Of a stretch of 40,435 nt of DNA, positions 24,359-32,630 are shown one piece after another (positions within the stretch are counted from its first letter, which is position 1; every line of letters begins with the position of its first letter). The notes below the pieces were generated by a model that worked only from the letters and a program-made list of their open reading frames with translations, was not told where the DNA came from and did not search any database. Location of the stretch: positions 1 to 40,435 of the forward strand of contig CAIJIT010000159.1 in the NCBI GenBank assembly GCA_903820745.1, read 5' to 3'. This DNA comes from an uncultured Burkholderiales bacterium (lineage in GTDB: Bacteria; Pseudomonadota; Gammaproteobacteria; Burkholderiales; Burkholderiaceae_C). The position numbers were made by a program, and so were the translations under genes.

Positions 24359-25087
24359 ATGAATTTCATCGAAGTGATCGACCGCACGGCCATGGGCTGT
24401 CTGCTGGTGACTTTGCATGCGCTGTTTGCCTTGCTGATCTGGCTGATCTTCAGAGGGGGGGCCGAGGACAGGCAGCAGGTGAGGGGATGGTGGTTTGCCT
24501 TGCTGCTGAACGCGGTGGGCTCGCTGGTGCTGGCTTTGCGCTGGGAAGGAGATCGCCTCAACTTCACCCTCTATGTACTGGCCTCAAGCATGGTCGTTGT
24601 CTCGATCCTGCAACGGGCCGTGGCGCTTGCAAACCCGATGCTCAGGCCGAAGCTCAACCTCGGCTTGTGGGTGGCATTTGTCCTCCACACCAGCTTCGGG
24701 TTCTTCCTGGGATGGCTCGGGGTGGAACCCGCCGCAGGAATCGCTGTGATCCATATGTTGCAGGCTGGTGCGGCGTTGTTGCTGATTTTTGTTGCCTTGC
24801 AGCCGCGTCAGACGGGAAATTCGGATGGTGTCAGGATGATCGCAGTCGGCTATAGCGTATATGCCATCGGCTTCGGCCTGATCGGCATATTCGCCGTCGT
24901 CAAGCCCATCGGGGTGGGCTATTACAGCAGCAATTATCTGTTGCCGATGTTCATTGGCACAGTCATCAGTTCAGTGGTCTCGAACATGGGCTTTGTCTGG
25001 ATGCTTGCCGGCCCCTTTGATCAAGACCGCGACCAGGCCTTGCGTTTTCAGGCGCTGCAAGAGGAAATGAACCGGCGCAGGCCTTGA
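24359..25087 (+). CDS. Seven-helix membrane protein, sensor-like, without output domain
   Basis: 242 residues with seven clear membrane helices, roughly at 12-32, 42-62, 68-90, 100-122, 126-148, 156-178 and 192-216. It ends in a short charged helix (DQALRFQALQEEMNRRRP). This architecture matches the N-terminal sensor part of many diguanylate cyclases and histidine kinases, where such a linker helix leads into GGDEF or kinase domains, but here a stop follows directly. No remnant of an output domain is visible downstream. It follows the carbonic anhydrase gene by 55 bases and precedes the flgB regulatory region. It could be a stand-alone sensor or a truncated gene. I cannot assign a function. 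Confidence 0.75.
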   Translation: MNFIEVIDRTAMGCLLVTLHALFALLIWLIFRGGAEDRQQVRGWWFALLLNAVGSLVLALRWEGDRLNFTLYVLASSMVVVSILQRAVALANPMLRPKLNLGLWVAFVLHTSFGFFLGWLGVEPAAGIAVIHMLQAGAALLLIFVALQPRQTGNSDGVRMIAVGYSVYAIGFGLIGIFAVVKPIGVGYYSSNYLLPMFIGTVISSVVSNMGFVWMLAGPFDQDRDQALRFQALQEEMNRRRP

Positions 25088-25095
25088 GCCTCGGC

Positions 25096-25202
25096 GCGGC
25101 AAGCGACAAGCGGCAAAGCTTGCCGCTTGTCACGCCGGCAAGCGGCAAATTGCGCCACCTGGGGCGACAACAATTTCCGCGACGATTTGCCTGAAGCGGC
25201 AA
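25096..25202. promoter_or_regulatory. Heptamer array, putative FlrC enhancer upstream of flgB
   Basis: Nine copies or near copies of a GCGGCAA heptamer: direct at 25096, 25103 (GCGACAA), 25110, 25135 (CCGGCAA), 25142, 25164 (GCGACAA) and 25196; inverted at 25120 and 25127. Several are exactly end to end. The array ends about 65 bases upstream of the expected flgB transcription start, the normal place for a sigma-54 enhancer. It contains the palindrome GCGGCAA-AGC-TTGCCGC, also present with the same spacing in fliK. Confidence 0.7.
25105..25131. repeat. 12-bp perfect inverted repeat (operator core or terminator-like hairpin)
   Basis: GACAAGCGGCAA and TTGCCGCTTGTC pair perfectly around an AGC loop, 17 bases after the stop of the membrane-protein gene. 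There is no T-run after it, so intrinsic termination is doubtful. As it is built from the heptamers of the surrounding array, it is probably primarily a protein-binding site, although it may also protect the 3' end of the upstream transcript. Confidence 0.6.
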
Positions 25203-25240
25203 AAGCAAGTTCAATCGGATCAAAAAGCAATTAAAGCGAT

Positions 25241-25256
25241 TGGCACGGTAATTGCT
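25241..25256 (+). promoter_or_regulatory. Sigma-54 promoter of the flgB operon
   Basis: TGGCACGGTAATTGCT is a perfect match to TGGCACG-N4-TTGCW, with 10 bases between the -24 GG and the -12 GC. Transcription should start near 25267, about 20 bases before the flgB GTG. It probably drives flgBCDEFGHIJKL, and perhaps on through motAB to flhB, since no further strong promoter is visible. Confidence 0.92.
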
Positions 25257-25287
25257 AGTTAGTTGACACTACGTCAATGAGACTGCC

Positions 25288-25704
25288 GTGAAACTTGTAC
25301 CTGAATTCGATCCAATGAGCTTCAACACAGCTGCCCTGCAGCTGCGAGGCTACCGCCAGCAGATTCTTGCTTCCAATCTGACGAACGCCGATACCCCGGG
25401 CTACCAGGCTCGCGATGTCGCCTTCGATGCAGCGTTGAAGGAGCAGATGCAAGGCGTGCAATACCAATCGAGGCTGGCCATGACCGGCAGCAATGGTCGG
25501 CATCTCGGTGTTGCCAACACCGGCATGGATGGCCCGGCATTGCTGTACCGCACGGCGATGCAGCCGAGCATTGACGGCAACACGGTCGACCCCGACGTAG
25601 AGCGTGCCAATTTCGCCGAGAACTCACTCGGTTTCGAGGTTGCTGCGGCCTTGCTTGGTGCCACCGTTCGTTCACGCCAGATGGCCTTGACAGGACAGCC
25701 ATGA
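25288..25704 (+). CDS. flgB: Flagellar proximal rod protein FlgB
   Basis: 138 residues. The N-terminal rod signature is clear: LQLRGYRQQILASNLTNADTPGYQARDVAF at about 16-45, and the C-terminal half has the usual NTVDPDVERANFAENSLGFEVAA. The start is a GTG at 25288; the ATG at 25316 is out of frame, and the in-frame M10 would clip the conserved start. It is the first gene after the sigma-54 promoter and overlaps flgC by four bases. Confidence 0.96.
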   Translation: MKLVPEFDPMSFNTAALQLRGYRQQILASNLTNADTPGYQARDVAFDAALKEQMQGVQYQSRLAMTGSNGRHLGVANTGMDGPALLYRTAMQPSIDGNTVDPDVERANFAENSLGFEVAAALLGATVRSRQMALTGQP

Positions 25705-26108
25705 GCCTGATGAATTCTTTCATGATCGGTGCCAGCGGCACGGTCGCGCAGAGTCAGCGTCTCAACGCGGTGGCTTCGAACATCGCCAACGCCGAATCAA
25801 CCACATCGTCCAGCGGCGAGGCTTACCGCGCCCGCCAGGTTGTGTTTCGCCCGACGCCGGGTTACGGCTCGGTCGGTGCTGGCGTCGAGGTGGCGGCCGT
25901 CACCCAGAGCAGCGCACCCTTGAAGAAGATTTTCAAGCCCGGGCATCCGAATGCTGATGTGCAGGGTTATGTGCAGGCTTCGAATGTGGATCCGGTGGAA
26001 GAGATGGTCAATATGGTGTCGGCTTCGCGGTCTTACCAATTGAATATTGACCTGATGAGCAACTCGCGCCAGCTGATGCAGCGCGTAATCGATATGGTGA
26101 AATCCTGA
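25701..26108 (+). CDS. flgC: Flagellar proximal rod protein FlgC
   Basis: 135 residues, normal size. The N-terminal motif is SGTVAQSQRLNAVASNIANAEST and the C-terminal motif NVDPVEEMVNMVSASRSYQLNIDLMS, both diagnostic of FlgC. The ATG overlaps the flgB stop (ATGA), and its stop overlaps the flgD ATG. Rod component distal to FlgB. Confidence 0.97.
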   Translation: MSLMNSFMIGASGTVAQSQRLNAVASNIANAESTTSSSGEAYRARQVVFRPTPGYGSVGAGVEVAAVTQSSAPLKKIFKPGHPNADVQGYVQASNVDPVEEMVNMVSASRSYQLNIDLMSNSRQLMQRVIDMVKS

Positions 26109-26821
26109 TGTCTACAACGCCTATTTCATTGCCTAACAGTATTGCTGCTTACGATCCGAATGCGGCAGCCAATGCCGCGATTGCTGCGACCAGCAACAGT
26201 TTGGGCACAACAGCGCAAGCGACCCAAGACAACTTCATGAAGATGTTGATGGCGCAGATCAAGAACCAGGATCCGCTCAGCCCTCAAGATCCCGCCCAGA
26301 TGACCAGCCAGCTGACGCAGCTGAATATGGCCAGTGGCATCGAGCGGTTGAACTCCAGCATCAGCTCGATGTTGACGCAGGCGACTTCGCAGACGTTCAT
26401 GAACAACGCCAGCTTGATTGGCGATACGGTGCTGGCGCCAGGTAACTCGGTGGCACTCGATGCGACCAGCTCGCCCACTTTCGGCATCCAGCTCGGCTCT
26501 GCTTCGACCCAGACGACGGTCAGCATCATTGACGGCAACGGCCTTACCGTCGACGAGTTGAGCCTCGGTGCCCTGAGTCAGGGTCTGCATACGTTCAACT
26601 GGGATGGCAAAGGCTACGCCGGTAACCGTCTCGCCAGCGGCGCTTACAAACTGGTGATGAAGGCCAGCGATGGCGCCGGAGCCGCCGTGACATCAACGGC
26701 CCTGACAGCTGGTGTGGTCGGCGGCATTTCACGCCCCGCCACAGGCAGCGATCCGCAACTGCTGACCACCGATGGTCGGACGATCAATCTGGCCGACGTG
26801 GCCCAACTCACTAAACCTTGA
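26108..26821 (+). CDS. flgD: Flagellar hook-capping protein FlgD
   Basis: 237 residues. Conserved N-terminal block DNFMKMLMAQIKNQDPLSPQDPAQMTSQLTQLNMASGIERLN (about 40-80), then a FLG/FlgD Ig-like and Tudor-like region (GLHTFNWDGKGYAGNRLASGAYKL). FlgD caps the growing hook and is later replaced by FlgK. The start overlaps the flgC stop. A good GAGG site for flgE lies just after the stop. Confidence 0.96.
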   Translation: MSTTPISLPNSIAAYDPNAAANAAIAATSNSLGTTAQATQDNFMKMLMAQIKNQDPLSPQDPAQMTSQLTQLNMASGIERLNSSISSMLTQATSQTFMNNASLIGDTVLAPGNSVALDATSSPTFGIQLGSASTQTTVSIIDGNGLTVDELSLGALSQGLHTFNWDGKGYAGNRLASGAYKLVMKASDGAGAAVTSTALTAGVVGGISRPATGSDPQLLTTDGRTINLADVAQLTKP

Positions 26822-26830
26822 GGATATTTC

Positions 26831-28843
26831 ATGAGCGCATTTGACATTGCATCTGCCGGCCTGAAGGCGCAGCAGTCAGCCATTGAAGTGACCAGCAACA
26901 ACGTTGCCAATTCATCGACGATCGGTTACAAGGCCAGCGAGTACAACTTCGTTGACCAATATTTCAAAGCCGTCCAGTCTGGCGGCACCTCGGGGGTTTC
27001 GACCTTCGGCGCGCAGACTGTCAACAACCAGGGGGCGATCGTTGCCGCCAGTTCACCGCTCGACCTGGCGATTCAAGGTGACGGCATGTTCCGGCTGTCC
27101 AGTCTGCCTGGCGCGGGTGCCGGTGACAAGTATTTCACTCGCAATGGTCAATTTTCGGTGGACAAGGACGGCTATATCGTCAATGCCAACGGGCTCTATC
27201 TGACCGGCTACCAGGCCAATAGCGCGCTGACCGCATTGACCCCCACCATCTCGGCCTTGCAGCTCCCGCCTGCAGTTCTGACGCCTGTGGCATCGACAAC
27301 CGCGACGCTGAATGCCAACCTCGATATGCGGGCAGCCGCACCGATGCAAGTAGTGAACGGCGTCATTACCTCGACGCCGAATGTTTTCAACGCCAATGAT
27401 CCGAAGACCTACAACTCGAGCACGACCGTGTCGGTCTATGACAGCAATGGCTTGTCTCATGTGGTCAATTTGTTTTTCAAGAAGGTATCTACTGTCTCAG
27501 CTCCGGATCCGCGCAGCACCACCACGCCGCAGGCCACTGCCACGGCAGCCCAGTACGAGGTCTATATGCAGGCGGATGGCGTTCAGTTGACGCGTACCGT
27601 TGGTGCGAATGTTGGCATGGCGGCTTTGGGCGACGAAGCAACGCTTGCCCAAGCTGCATCCCAGGCACTTCTCGACGCCGTGACCAACACCGCTGCGACG
27701 GCGGCGTCGGCGAGCAGCGATTACAGCCAGGCGGTCCTGCAGTCGAGTTCAGATCAGACCAACCTGGCAACTTTGTTGACCTCCATGTCACAGGTCTCAC
27801 AGACAAATACTGCGGGTGATGCCATTTCGACGACGACTTCCGCGGTCGTCACCAATGCTTTGGCACTCGTGGCAGCCAAGGCCGCTGTGGTGACTGCTCT
27901 GGCTGCTAAGTCTGCGGCGGACAAGGCGGTGAATGCTTCTCTGTCCACCTTTGCCACGGCGGCATTGGCTGCGGCAAGCGACACCTATATTGCGCTGCAG
28001 GCGGTTCAGACCGCAGCCGTTACCAGTGTGGCCACCGCAAAAACAACAGTGGATACCGCGCAGACCACGCTCGATGCTTCGATTGCTGCCGGTCTGGCCG
28101 GCACGAATTCTGCTGATACTGTCGCCAATGCGGCCTTGGTGGCCTATTCTGCAAAGAAGGATGCGGTTCGGGACGATCTGACCGCATTGACCACAGCCAC
28201 TGCTGCCAAGACTACAGCAGATGCAGTGGCGCTGTCGGCCTGGAACGCGAACAGCGCAGCAGTCGAAAAGACGAAAATTGGCACTTTGCAATTTGTCGAC
28301 GGACAGTTGACAGGATCCTTGACCAAGGCGCTCGATGGTGGTCCGGCAGTGCCTTCGGTCTACAGCGTCAAACTGTCAGACAGCAAGGGCAGCAGTCTGT
28401 GCGATGTAGCGATCGATCTGTCGGCGATGTCGGCCTTCGGTTCGGCTTTCCTGGTGACAAATTCAGCCGCCAATGGCTATGCTGCCGGCAATTTGACGTC
28501 AGTCAAGGTCGATGAAACAGGCGTGATGACCGGGCAATACACCAATGGCAAGACCATGGTGGCCGGTCAATTGGTGCTGGCGCAGTTCAACAGCCAGACC
28601 AATTTGGGGCAGGCAAGCCAGAACGTCTTTGCGGAGACCTTCGCATCCGGCGCGCCAGTTCTCGGAACCGCGACTGCAGGATCCTTTGGATCGATCAAGG
28701 CATCTTCACTGGAAAACAGCAATATTGACATGGCGTCCGAACTGGTAGCGTTGATGGTTCAGCAGCGCAACTACCAGGCCAATTCGCAGAGCATCAAGGC
28801 AGCGGACACCTTGTTGACGACTGCCATCCAGATGGGCCGCTGA
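26831..28843 (+). CDS. flgE: Flagellar hook protein FlgE with large Ala/Thr-rich insertion
   Basis: The N-terminal rod/hook motif (residues 10-35, TSNNVANSSTIGYKASEYNF), the D1 segments and the C-terminal NIDMASELVALMVQQRNYQANSQSIKAADTLL are standard. At 670 residues it is much longer than the usual 400-450. The surplus is one block at about 257-477, very rich in Ala, Thr, Ser and Val with a helical repeat-like pattern (for example TALAAKSAADKAV, TAVTSVATAKTTVDTAQTTLD) and lacking aromatics over long stretches. Sequence then resumes with KIGTLQFVDGQLTGSL, typical of D1. The frame and codon use are continuous, so this is an inserted outer domain, not a second gene. The insertion would face the hook surface. 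Confidence 0.94.
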   Translation: MSAFDIASAGLKAQQSAIEVTSNNVANSSTIGYKASEYNFVDQYFKAVQSGGTSGVSTFGAQTVNNQGAIVAASSPLDLAIQGDGMFRLSSLPGAGAGDKYFTRNGQFSVDKDGYIVNANGLYLTGYQANSALTALTPTISALQLPPAVLTPVASTTATLNANLDMRAAAPMQVVNGVITSTPNVFNANDPKTYNSSTTVSVYDSNGLSHVVNLFFKKVSTVSAPDPRSTTTPQATATAAQYEVYMQADGVQLTRTVGANVGMAALGDEATLAQAASQALLDAVTNTAATAASASSDYSQAVLQSSSDQTNLATLLTSMSQVSQTNTAGDAISTTTSAVVTNALALVAAKAAVVTALAAKSAADKAVNASLSTFATAALAAASDTYIALQAVQTAAVTSVATAKTTVDTAQTTLDASIAAGLAGTNSADTVANAALVAYSAKKDAVRDDLTALTTATAAKTTADAVALSAWNANSAAVEKTKIGTLQFVDGQLTGSLTKALDGGPAVPSVYSVKLSDSKGSSLCDVAIDLSAMSAFGSAFLVTNSAANGYAAGNLTSVKVDETGVMTGQYTNGKTMVAGQLVLAQFNSQTNLGQASQNVFAETFASGAPVLGTATAGSFGSIKASSLENSNIDMASELVALMVQQRNYQANSQSIKAADTLLTTAIQMGR

Positions 28844-29577
28844 TGCTTGATCGCATGGTCTTCACTGCAATGGCGGGCGCTCAAAATGCGGTCGACCAGT
28901 TGGCAGTGACAACAAACAACCTGTCCAACGCGACGACGCCGGGATTTCGCGAGCAGCTGAATGCTTATCGCGCAGTGCCGGTGCAGGGCGATGGCGCCAA
29001 GACGAGGATTTCTTCGGTGCAGTCGACGCCCGGGTTTTCCAGCGTGGGTGGCCGGATTGAACAGACCGGCAATCCATTCGATGTGGCCCTGGAAGGCGAC
29101 GGCTGGTTCAGCGTCAAGCGCAAGGATGGATCGCTTGCCTATACAAGGGCGGGCAAGCTGACGGTCGATTCGCGCGGTGTCTTGTCTACCGGTGGTGCCG
29201 CGCTGCAGGGTGACAACGGCAACCTGCTGATGCCTGCCGGTTCGGTGCCGGAAATCGGCGGGGACGGCGTGGTCTATGCGCGCCGCGAGGGCGAAGTTAC
29301 TGGAACCCGTGTCGGGCAATTGCGGATTTCGCGTGCCGACCCGGGTGCGCTCGATCGCGGTCCGGATGGCTTCTACCAGGCCAATCGCCCATTGGCGGTG
29401 GCTGATGCCAAGTCAGTGCGGGTTCGCCAGGGCGCATCGGAGTCGAGCAATGTCAGTGTCTCCGAGGCGATGGTCCAGATGATCTCGCAGCAGCGGATGT
29501 TTGACTTGTCGATGCAATTCATCAAGTCTGCCGACCAGAACGCGCGCGGCGCCGAAACTTTGATCACAGGTCGCTAA
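28843..29577 (+). CDS. flgF: Flagellar rod protein FlgF
   Basis: 244 residues. N-terminal motif AVDQLAVTTNNLSNATTPGFREQLNAY, middle block GNPFDVALEGDGWFSVKRKDG, and C-terminal NVSVSEAMVQMISQQRMFDLSMQFIKSADQN identify FlgF among the rod/hook paralogues. The ATG overlaps the flgE stop (TGATG). Proximal rod component. Confidence 0.96.
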   Translation: MLDRMVFTAMAGAQNAVDQLAVTTNNLSNATTPGFREQLNAYRAVPVQGDGAKTRISSVQSTPGFSSVGGRIEQTGNPFDVALEGDGWFSVKRKDGSLAYTRAGKLTVDSRGVLSTGGAALQGDNGNLLMPAGSVPEIGGDGVVYARREGEVTGTRVGQLRISRADPGALDRGPDGFYQANRPLAVADAKSVRVRQGASESSNVSVSEAMVQMISQQRMFDLSMQFIKSADQNARGAETLITGR

Positions 29578-29598
29578 TAGCGGCCAAGGAAAACCAAG

Positions 29599-30381
29599 AT
29601 GATTCGTTCCCTGTGGATTGCCAAAACCGGACTGGATGCTCAGCAGACCAATCTGGATGTAATTTCGAACAACCTTGCCAATGCTGCGACGACCGGTTAC
29701 AAGCGTATCAAGCCGGTTTTTGAAGATCTGCTTTACCAGACCTTGCGTGCTGCGGGCGGGCCCACGGGCGGCCAGTCACAGTCGCCGAGCGGACTGCAGG
29801 TCGGCACTGGCGTTCGGGCCGGTTCGGCCGAACGCATGTTCTTGCAAGGTGCGTTGACACAGACCGGCAATCAGCTCGACCTGGCGATCAACGGTTCTGG
29901 CTTCTTCCAGGTGACGCTGCCCGATGGTTCTACGGCATACACCCGGGACGGCAATTTTTCGCGCGATGCGCAAGGACAGATCGTCAATCAGGCCGGCTAT
30001 GTGCTGGCGCCCGGCATCACGATCCCGGTCAATTCGACGTCGATCACAATCAGCGAAACCGGGCAGGTTGCGGTTCAGATCGCCGGTCAGGTGGCGCCCA
30101 ATCAGGTCGGCGAATTGCAGATCGCGCGTTTTATCAATCCGGGTGGACTGGCGTCGCTCGGTGGCAATCTGCTGGTTGAAACTGCCGCCTCAGGCACGCC
30201 CAATCCCGGTCTGCCAGGCACTGACGGTGCCGGCACTTTGAAGCAACTTTATGTCGAGGCTTCGAACGTCAATGTGGCTGAAGAACTGGTGTCGTTGATC
30301 CAGGCCCAGCGGGCCTACGAAGTCAACACTCGAGCAGTCACTGCGTCTGACCAGATGTTGCAGAAACTGGCGCAGCTGTAA
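29599..30381 (+). CDS. flgG: Flagellar distal rod protein FlgG
   Basis: 260 residues, the normal length. [50 protein letters not shown] is a textbook FlgG start. The FlgG-specific loop [28 protein letters not shown] follows, and the end is [27 protein letters not shown]. It polymerises as the distal rod that crosses the outer-membrane bushing. AAGGAAA lies upstream of the ATG. Confidence 0.97.
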   Translation: MIRSLWIAKTGLDAQQTNLDVISNNLANAATTGYKRIKPVFEDLLYQTLRAAGGPTGGQSQSPSGLQVGTGVRAGSAERMFLQGALTQTGNQLDLAINGSGFFQVTLPDGSTAYTRDGNFSRDAQGQIVNQAGYVLAPGITIPVNSTSITISETGQVAVQIAGQVAPNQVGELQIARFINPGGLASLGGNLLVETAASGTPNPGLPGTDGAGTLKQLYVEASNVNVAEELVSLIQAQRAYEVNTRAVTASDQMLQKLAQL

Positions 30382-30401
30382 AGTTGAATAGGGTGATTGC
30401 C

Positions 30402-31106
30402 ATGTATTTCCGTTCGATCGCCGGCCTGGTCACCGTCTTTGGCAGCGCCTTGTTGCTCGGGTGCTCAACCCCGACTTCAAGCGCTGACCGATCCGTCAGC
30501 GAGTTGGCGGTGACCACCGCCAAACCACGCCCTGCATTGTCCTTGCCGGCGAGCCAGGGCAGTCTGTTTCCATCGATTGGCGGATTGAGCACCGGTTATC
30601 GGCCCTTGTTCGAGGATAGGCGCGCCCGCACCGTCGGCGACACCTTGACCGTGCTCTTGAATGAAAAAACCACCGCCAACAAGAAGAGTTCGGCGGACGC
30701 CAGCAAGAAGGGTGGCTTGACCGACAAGGTCACCGCCGGATCTCAGGTGCCCTTGTTCAGCAGTGTGGTCGGCTTGTCGCTGGCTGCCACCAGCGACAAT
30801 AATTTTGCCGGCAAGGGCTCGAGCAGCGCCGCCAATGATTTCTCGGGCACGATTACCGTCACTGTGGTCGAGGTCTATGCGAACGGCAATTTGCTGGTCG
30901 CAGGTGAAAAACGCCTCGCCGTCAGCGATGAGGAAGAGATCATCCGTTTCGCCGGAGTCGTCAACCCGACGGACCTGACTTCGAATACGGTGTCTTCGAC
31001 CCTGGTGGCTGATGCCCGGATCGAATACCGCGGTCGCGGTGCTGCTGATGACGCGCAGTCGCCCGGCATCATGACGCGTGCGATGTTGAAGTTCTGGCCT
31101 TTCTGA
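30402..31106 (+). CDS. flgH: Flagellar L-ring lipoprotein FlgH
   Basis: 234 residues from the ATG at 30402, preferred because AGGG lies eight bases upstream and the resulting signal peptide is compact; TTG 30384 and GTG 30393 in frame are alternatives. The lipobox LLGC makes C21 the lipidated residue, with Ser at +2, which agrees with outer-membrane sorting. Core FlgH sequence is seen at RPLFEDRRARTVGDTLTVLLNE and GSSSAANDFSGTITVTVVEVYANGNLLVAGEKRLAV. L-ring subunit. Its stop overlaps the flgI start. Confidence 0.95.
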   Translation: MYFRSIAGLVTVFGSALLLGCSTPTSSADRSVSELAVTTAKPRPALSLPASQGSLFPSIGGLSTGYRPLFEDRRARTVGDTLTVLLNEKTTANKKSSADASKKGGLTDKVTAGSQVPLFSSVVGLSLAATSDNNFAGKGSSSAANDFSGTITVTVVEVYANGNLLVAGEKRLAVSDEEEIIRFAGVVNPTDLTSNTVSSTLVADARIEYRGRGAADDAQSPGIMTRAMLKFWPF

Positions 31107-32233
31107 TGGCTCCTATGCGCTTCCATGCCGCCTGGATTAAATCCCTGTTGGGTATCGCACTGGCATTGCCATTGCTGACCGCTCCGGTGCTGGCCAGCGA
31201 ACGGCTCAAGGACATTTCATCGGTCGCCGGGATCCGCAACAACCAGTTGATCGGCTATGGACTGGCCGTCGGGCTGGACGGCACCGGGGACCAGACGACC
31301 CAGACGCCATTCACCAAGCAGAGCGTGGTCTCGATGCTCCAGGCCTTGGGCGTGTCGGTGCCGGCCGGCCAGAACATTCAATTGAAGAACACCGCTGCGG
31401 TGATGGTGACCGCGACATTGCCGGCTTTCTCCAGGCCGGGCCAGTCGATCGACGTGACTGTGTCCTCGCTGGGCAATGCCAAGAGCTTGCGTGGCGGCAC
31501 GCTGCTGATGACGCCCTTGCGCGGCGCCGATGGTCAGGTTTACAGCATGGCGCAGGGCAATATCATCGTCAACGGCGCCGGGGCGGGCGGTGGCGGGGCG
31601 TCGGTGACGATCAATCACCTGTCCGCCGGGCGCATCCCGATGGGCGCCACGGTCGAGCGTGGTGTGCCGGGGCAACTCGAACAGGAGTTGATCCAGATCG
31701 AGCTGATTCGCAGCGATTTCACCTTGATGCAGAACACGCTGACGGCAATCGCCAAGCGCTTCGGCCCGGGCACGGCCTTGCCGGTCGATGCGCGCTTCCT
31801 GCAGGTTCGCCTGCCCGTCGATACCGGCGACCGGATGGCTTTTCTGGCGCAACTGGAGCAGGTCAATGTGGTCACCGAGGCCGAGCGGCCGCGCGTCATC
31901 ATCAATTCGCGTTCAGGCTCGATCGTGATGAACCAGTTGGTGACGATCGACCCTTGTGCGATCGTCCATGGTTCGCTGACGGTGCGCGTCAGCAAGGAGC
32001 CTCAGGTCAGTCAGCCGCAACCGTTCTCGCGCGGCGAGACGGCGGTGACGACGACTGACACCGCTGCGATCGAGGAACCGAAGTCCGCGATGATCGCGCT
32101 GCCGCGTGCGGCTTCGCTAGACGACGTGGTGCGTGCGATGAATCTTCTCGGAGCCAATGTGTCCGACATGATTTCGATCCTCCAAGCGATGAAGGTCGCC
32201 GGTGCGCTCAAGGCCGAAATCGAGGTGATCTGA
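31106..32233 (+). CDS. flgI: Flagellar P-ring protein FlgI
   Basis: 375 residues. Signal peptide 1-30 ends APVLA, followed by the mature start SERLKDISSVAGIRNNQLIGYGLAVGLDGTGDQT, which is highly conserved in FlgI. Later blocks such as AAVMVTATLPAFSRPGQSIDVTVSSLGNAKSLRGG and the C-terminal NLLGANVSDMISILQAMKVAGALKAEIEVI are intact. It forms the periplasmic P ring in the peptidoglycan layer. The ATG overlaps the flgH stop. Confidence 0.97.
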   Translation: MAPMRFHAAWIKSLLGIALALPLLTAPVLASERLKDISSVAGIRNNQLIGYGLAVGLDGTGDQTTQTPFTKQSVVSMLQALGVSVPAGQNIQLKNTAAVMVTATLPAFSRPGQSIDVTVSSLGNAKSLRGGTLLMTPLRGADGQVYSMAQGNIIVNGAGAGGGGASVTINHLSAGRIPMGATVERGVPGQLEQELIQIELIRSDFTLMQNTLTAIAKRFGPGTALPVDARFLQVRLPVDTGDRMAFLAQLEQVNVVTEAERPRVIINSRSGSIVMNQLVTIDPCAIVHGSLTVRVSKEPQVSQPQPFSRGETAVTTTDTAAIEEPKSAMIALPRAASLDDVVRAMNLLGANVSDMISILQAMKVAGALKAEIEVI

Positions 32234-32234
32234 T

Positions 32235-32567
32235 ATGGACAATCCGGTCATCCAACCCTGGGCAATGAGCCAGAAGATCCCCGTCAATGGGGCGAACAAC
32301 GTCAAGAATGGACCGGACGTTGCCAGTCAGTTCGAACAGGTCTTGCTGCGGCAATATCTGTCGCAAGTGCGCGCTGCCGGTGCCAGCCTGAACCCGGAAA
32401 CCGCTTCGCCATCGACCGGTTATCTGCAAATGGCTGATGACCATCTGGCCAGCGTGATCGCGGCCTCGGGCGGATTAGGGCTTGGCAATTCCTTGCGTCG
32501 CTGGTTGAAGGCCACCGAGGCTTATCAGGTCAATGTCGATCCTGTCCTGCCGGCCAATCCGCGCTAA
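32235..32567 (+). CDS. flgJ: Short FlgJ: rod-binding domain only
   Basis: 110 residues corresponding to the N-terminal rod-capping domain of FlgJ (VASQFEQVLLRQYLSQVRAA, GYLQMADDHLASVIAASGGLGLGNSL). In enteric bacteria and many betaproteobacteria FlgJ has a second, C-terminal glucosaminidase (muramidase) domain and about 300-320 residues. Here a stop follows the first domain, and no muramidase remnant lies in the 63 bases before flgK. Single-domain FlgJ with a separate peptidoglycan hydrolase is known from alphaproteobacteria. No candidate hydrolase is in this window. Confidence 0.88.
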   Translation: MDNPVIQPWAMSQKIPVNGANNVKNGPDVASQFEQVLLRQYLSQVRAAGASLNPETASPSTGYLQMADDHLASVIAASGGLGLGNSLRRWLKATEAYQVNVDPVLPANPR

Positions 32568-32630
32568 GCAAATCAAACAAGATCGCCGTAATAGAAGAAT
32601 CGCTGAAAAGTATTCAAGACGACCATAATC

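Noticed and set aside
25105..25131. Calling the 27-base hairpin simply an intrinsic terminator
   Set aside because: There is no T-run, and the arms consist of the same heptamers found as single and tandem copies across the flgB enhancer region, so a regulatory site explains it better.
27600..28262. The Ala/Thr-rich block in flgE as a separate inserted gene or mobile element
   Set aside because: The frame is continuous through both borders, there are no flanking repeats, and canonical FlgE sequence resumes afterwards.
32567..32630. Sigma-28 promoter before flgK (TAAG...GCCGTAAT, or GACCATAA)
   Set aside because: Each candidate has mismatches in both elements or wrong spacing. Too weak to list as a feature.
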